Of a DNA stretch of 6,995 nt, positions 6,028 to 6,995 are shown one piece after another (the first letter of the stretch is position 1; each line of letters opens with the position of its first letter). The stretch is from contig JAISGB010000277.1 in NCBI GenBank assembly GCA_031263335.1, forward strand, positions 1 through 6,995, in the 5' to 3' direction. This stretch comes from Eubacteriales Family XIII. Incertae Sedis bacterium. Its GTDB lineage: Bacteria; Bacillota; Clostridia; Peptostreptococcales; Anaerovoracaceae. The notes beneath the pieces were generated by a model. The model did not search any database. It was given only the letters and a program-made list of their open reading frames with translations, and was not told the origin of the DNA. Both the position numbers and the translations under genes were made by a program.

Positions 6028-6104
6028 GCGGATGTAGCTCAGCAGGTTAGAGCACATGGATCACAACCATGGGGTCGGGAGTTCGAGTCTCTCCATCCGC
6101 ACCA
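6028..6104 (+). tRNA. tRNA-Val (anticodon CAC)
   Basis: A full cloverleaf folds by eye. The acceptor stem is GCGGATG (6028-6034) with CATCCGC (6094-6100). The D arm has GCTC/GAGC, and the anticodon stem CATGG/CCATG encloses the loop ATCACAA with anticodon CAC at 6062-6064. The variable loop has 5 nt, and the T arm GGGAG/CTCTC (one G-U) has the loop TTCGAGT. Discriminator A is at 6101 and CCA is encoded at 6102-6104. Anticodon CAC reads GUG valine codons. Position 32 is A, where a pyrimidine is usual. Confidence 0.93.
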
Positions 6105-6187
6105 ACCTTTAGAACACTCTCGTCTTTGCGTTTTGCGTACGGGTTGGCGTACGTGATGGTCGTTTCATTTTGAAAAGGAGGTTCTCA
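6105..6187 (+). promoter_or_regulatory. Spacer between tRNA and UROD-like gene with strong ribosome binding site
   Basis: AAAAGGAGG (6173-6181) lies 6 nt before the ATG at 6188 and is the strongest ribosome binding site in the window. A direct repeat GCGTACG occurs at 6135-6141 and 6147-6153, 12 nt apart. I find no convincing promoter and no terminator hairpin after the tRNA, so transcription may continue from the tRNA promoter. Confidence 0.5.
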
Positions 6188-6995
6188 ATGGCTGATTCCA
6201 CAGAAAACACGATGGAAAAACGGAGAAAGAGAATCGCGGACGTGATCGCGCTCAAGGAGCCGGATCGCGTACCCTTCGCGCCCGCGATCGGGACGGCGTA
6301 CACGCAGTACGGCGGCGCCACAAAATACGAGGCGATGATGGATTTCCGCAATTTCCTCCCCGGCATCCGCAAATTCCTGACCCGCTACGAAGTGGATCTC
6401 TTCTGGTCGCCTGCGACCTATCCCGCGAACGTCCTCGAGGTGCTCGAGACCGAATACATCAACTGGCCCGGCCCGACCTGCGGACTCGACCTCAACGCCG
6501 GCTTCCAGATCACGGACAAGACCTTCCTTTCGGCGGACGAATACGACGAATTCATCGCGGACCCGACCGCCTTCCTGTTCAACAAGGTGTACCCCGCGCG
6601 CCACAAAAAGCTTCGCGGCCTCAGCAAGGCCGTCATCAACAACGTCATCGAGTTCGGCCATTTCGCGAGCTTGGCCTCCTTCGCGGATCCCGAGGTCCAA
6701 GAAGCCCTGCATTACCTGATGCGCGGCGGCGAGGAGGCGGTCAAGTGGCTGAAGGCGAGCGGGGAACTCGCCGCACTCGCCGTGGAACTTGAGACGCCGC
6801 TCGGTTGCATCAGCGGATGTACGATCGGCTACGATGCGTTGGCCGACATGTTGCGCGGCTACATCAACGTCCCGATGGACATCTTCACCGTACCCGAAAA
6901 GGTGATCGCCGCGAGCGACATCATGGACTCCTTCGCGAAGAAGGCCGTGGATCAGGCTGCGGAAATGGGCTTGGAATACTTCTTCATCCCGCTCC
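6188..6995 (+). CDS. Uroporphyrinogen decarboxylase (UROD)-family protein, probably a methyltransferase-type member (3' end outside window)
   Basis: The first 269 codons are in the window. Residues 10-32 (EKRRKRIADVIALKEPDRVPFAP) are a typical opening of UROD-fold proteins found with corrinoid-dependent methyltransferases (the MtaA/CmuA/demethylase type). The segment lacks the RQAGRY motif near the N-terminus of true HemE. It is therefore probably not the haem-pathway enzyme but a soluble TIM-barrel protein that may transfer methyl groups between a corrinoid protein and a cofactor. The start at 6188 has an excellent AAAAGGAGG 6 nt upstream; an internal ATG at 6212 has none. GC-rich codon use matches the transporter and thioesterase genes. 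No corrinoid protein or partner methyltransferase is visible here; such a gene might lie to the right. Confidence 0.82.
   Translation, partial: MADSTENTMEKRRKRIADVIALKEPDRVPFAPAIGTAYTQYGGATKYEAMMDFRNFLPGIRKFLTRYEVDLFWSPATYPANVLEVLETEYINWPGPTCGLDLNAGFQITDKTFLSADEYDEFIADPTAFLFNKVYPARHKKLRGLSKAVINNVIEFGHFASLASFADPEVQEALHYLMRGGEEAVKWLKASGELAALAVELETPLGCISGCTIGYDALADMLRGYINVPMDIFTVPEKVIAASDIMDSFAKKAVDQAAEMGLEYFFIPL

Noticed and set aside
5853..6156. Two short plus-strand frames across the tRNA gene
   Set aside because: They run through the tRNA and its promoter; translated tRNA sequence is a common artefact.
6185..6712. 175-codon minus-strand frame
   Set aside because: Antisense to the UROD-like gene, with no ribosome binding site or domain.

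Overview
The window looks like chromosomal DNA of a moderately GC-rich member of the Bacillota (Clostridia-type). The grounds are inference: strong AGGAGG-like ribosome binding sites, near-consensus sigma-70/A promoters, a bacterial acyl-ACP thioesterase, an MMPL transporter joined to a clostridial-type exported heptad-repeat domain, and a UROD-like protein of the kind common in corrinoid methyltransferase systems. No species can be named from the sequence alone.

Layout. (1) Bases 1-3211, minus strand: one uninterrupted reading frame of at least 1070 codons, running off the left edge. It encodes an MMPL/RND transporter whose C-terminus continues in frame into a lipobox-like hydrophobic segment and an exported domain with xxxLxxG heptads. 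(2) Bases 3212-3484: divergent control region with a 17-bp TetR-type palindrome lying within or against promoters in both directions, then a leader of about 170 nt with small hairpins. (3) Bases 3485-4213, plus: TetR-family regulator with an unusual N-terminal extension of seven tandem octapeptides. (4) Bases 4267-5013, minus: acyl-ACP thioesterase, convergent with the regulator, with its own near-consensus promoter. (5) Bases 5140-5846, plus: an AT-richer HigB/HigA-type toxin-antitoxin pair with a palindrome over its promoter. (6) Bases 6028-6104, plus: tRNA-Val(CAC) with encoded CCA. (7) Bases 6188-6995, plus: 5' part of a UROD-like gene, running off the right edge.

Working together. The divergent TetR/MMPL pair resembles the layout of fatty-acid efflux modules such as FarR/FarE of Staphylococcus aureus. 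The neighbouring thioesterase, which would release free fatty acids from acyl-ACP, makes a lipid or fatty-acid ligand plausible but unproven. The toxin-antitoxin pair, tRNA and UROD-like gene look like independent units.

The most unusual features are the octapeptide repeat on the TetR protein and the fusion of the transporter to a lipoprotein-like heptad-repeat domain.
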